Below are positions 5,467-5,557 of a stretch of 5,557 nucleotides of DNA, piece by piece. Position 1 is the first letter of the stretch; every line of letters starts with the position of its first letter. The position numbers were made by a program, and so were the translations under genes. The stretch lies in NCBI RefSeq assembly GCF_044759095.2, contig NZ_JBIYSM020000086.1, positions 1 to 5,557 on the forward strand, written 5' to 3'. The notes beneath the pieces were generated by a model that did no database searches, was not told the origin of the DNA, and worked only from the letters and a program-made list of their open reading frames with translations. This stretch comes from JBIYSM02 sp044759095 (GTDB lineage Bacteria > Bacillota > Bacilli > Brevibacillales > Brevibacillaceae).

Positions 5467-5508
5467 ACCCGTTTGACATGAAAATCTCCATTTTACTGTC
5501 AAACGGGT
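5467..5508. other. 42-bp imperfect palindrome at the circle junction, candidate attP
   Basis: Arms ACCCGTTTGACA (5467-5478) and TGTCAAACGGGT (5497-5508) are perfect 12-base inverted repeats. Inside, after a 2-base mismatch on each side, AAAAT (5481-5485) mirrors ATTTT (5490-5494) around CTCC. The centre falls between 5487 and 5488, and the central dinucleotide TC is not palindromic. Large serine recombinases use sites of about 40-50 bp with inverted arms and a non-palindromic 2-base crossover, so this fits an attP. There is no T-run next to the arms, so it is not an ordinary terminator. Positions 5481-5508 are repeated at 1-28. An operator, or an origin-type hairpin, is the alternative. Confidence 0.5.
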
Positions 5509-5557
5509 GTCGTGTTTTAAAAAAAAAGAGCCGCTGCTGCGACTCTATCTGATTAGA
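5481..5557. repeat. Terminal direct repeat, right copy (circle overlap)
   Basis: Exact copy of 1-77, offset by 5480. It carries the second copy of the terminator (5519-5545) and the last five bases of the small gene (5553-5557). In a true circle this is the same DNA as 1-77 and should be counted once. Confidence 0.95.
5519..5545 (-). terminator. Second printed copy of the small-gene terminator
   Basis: Same hairpin (5528-5545) and T-run (5519-5527 on the minus strand) as at 39-65, present because of the terminal repeat. In a tandem arrangement rather than a circle it would end transcription arriving from a second copy of the unit, ahead of the Mur ligase promoter region. Confidence 0.85.

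Noticed and set aside
5320..5480. Riboswitch, T-box or small RNA upstream of the Mur ligase gene
   Set aside because: Apart from the motifs listed I see no conserved riboswitch core, no T-box sequence and no terminator ahead of the start codon.
3901..5481. Plus-strand open frames at 3901-4503 and 4810-5481
   Set aside because: Both are shadows of the Mur ligase, whose motifs are intact on the other strand; neither protein has recognisable features.
1..5557. Autonomous plasmid or phage
   Set aside because: No Rep, partition, mobilisation, lysis or structural gene is present in any frame, and there is no iteron cluster.

Overview
The window suggests an endospore-forming Firmicute of the Bacillales (Brevibacillus-, Paenibacillus- or Thermoactinomycetaceae-like; the genus cannot be fixed by eye). 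The reasons are strong GGAGG-type ribosome binding sites, TTG and GTG starts, a SpoIVCA-type serine recombinase, a YheC/YheD-type ATP-grasp protein and a short aromatic protein of a type I recall from spore formers.

The first 77 bases (1-77) are repeated exactly as the last 77 (5481-5557). The simplest reading is a closed circle of 5480 bp, written linearly with a 77-base assembly overlap. I see no replication initiator, partition gene or mobilisation gene, so an autonomous plasmid is unlikely. A tandem chromosomal repeat or an assembly-graph loop remains possible, but an excised, integrase-bearing circle fits the contents best.

Layout: all five genes lie on the minus strand. In transcription order they are a Mur ligase-like enzyme with a very basic N-terminal tail (3895-5319, TTG start); an overlapping ATP-grasp protein (3210-3971) with a terminator at 3166-3200; a secreted two-domain NlpC/P60 peptidase whose first domain has lost its catalytic residues (2068-3015), with a terminator at 2020-2052; a large serine recombinase (472-1956); and a 98-residue proline-rich and aromatic-rich protein (73-369) with a terminator at 39-65. 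The longest gene-free stretch is about 235 bp, across the circle junction.

Across that junction lies a 42-bp imperfect palindrome (5467-5508) with perfect 12-base arms and a non-palindromic central dinucleotide. This is the geometry expected of an attP for a large serine recombinase. Cut there, the circle becomes a tidy linear element: att, Mur ligase, ATP-grasp, NlpC/P60, recombinase, small protein, att. The working hypothesis is a small skin-like element that carries cell-envelope or spore-wall genes and can be excised by its own SpoIVCA-type recombinase. The cargo (peptide-bond ligases plus a peptidoglycan peptidase) points to envelope modification. The joint function, the sporulation timing and the integration site are inferences.
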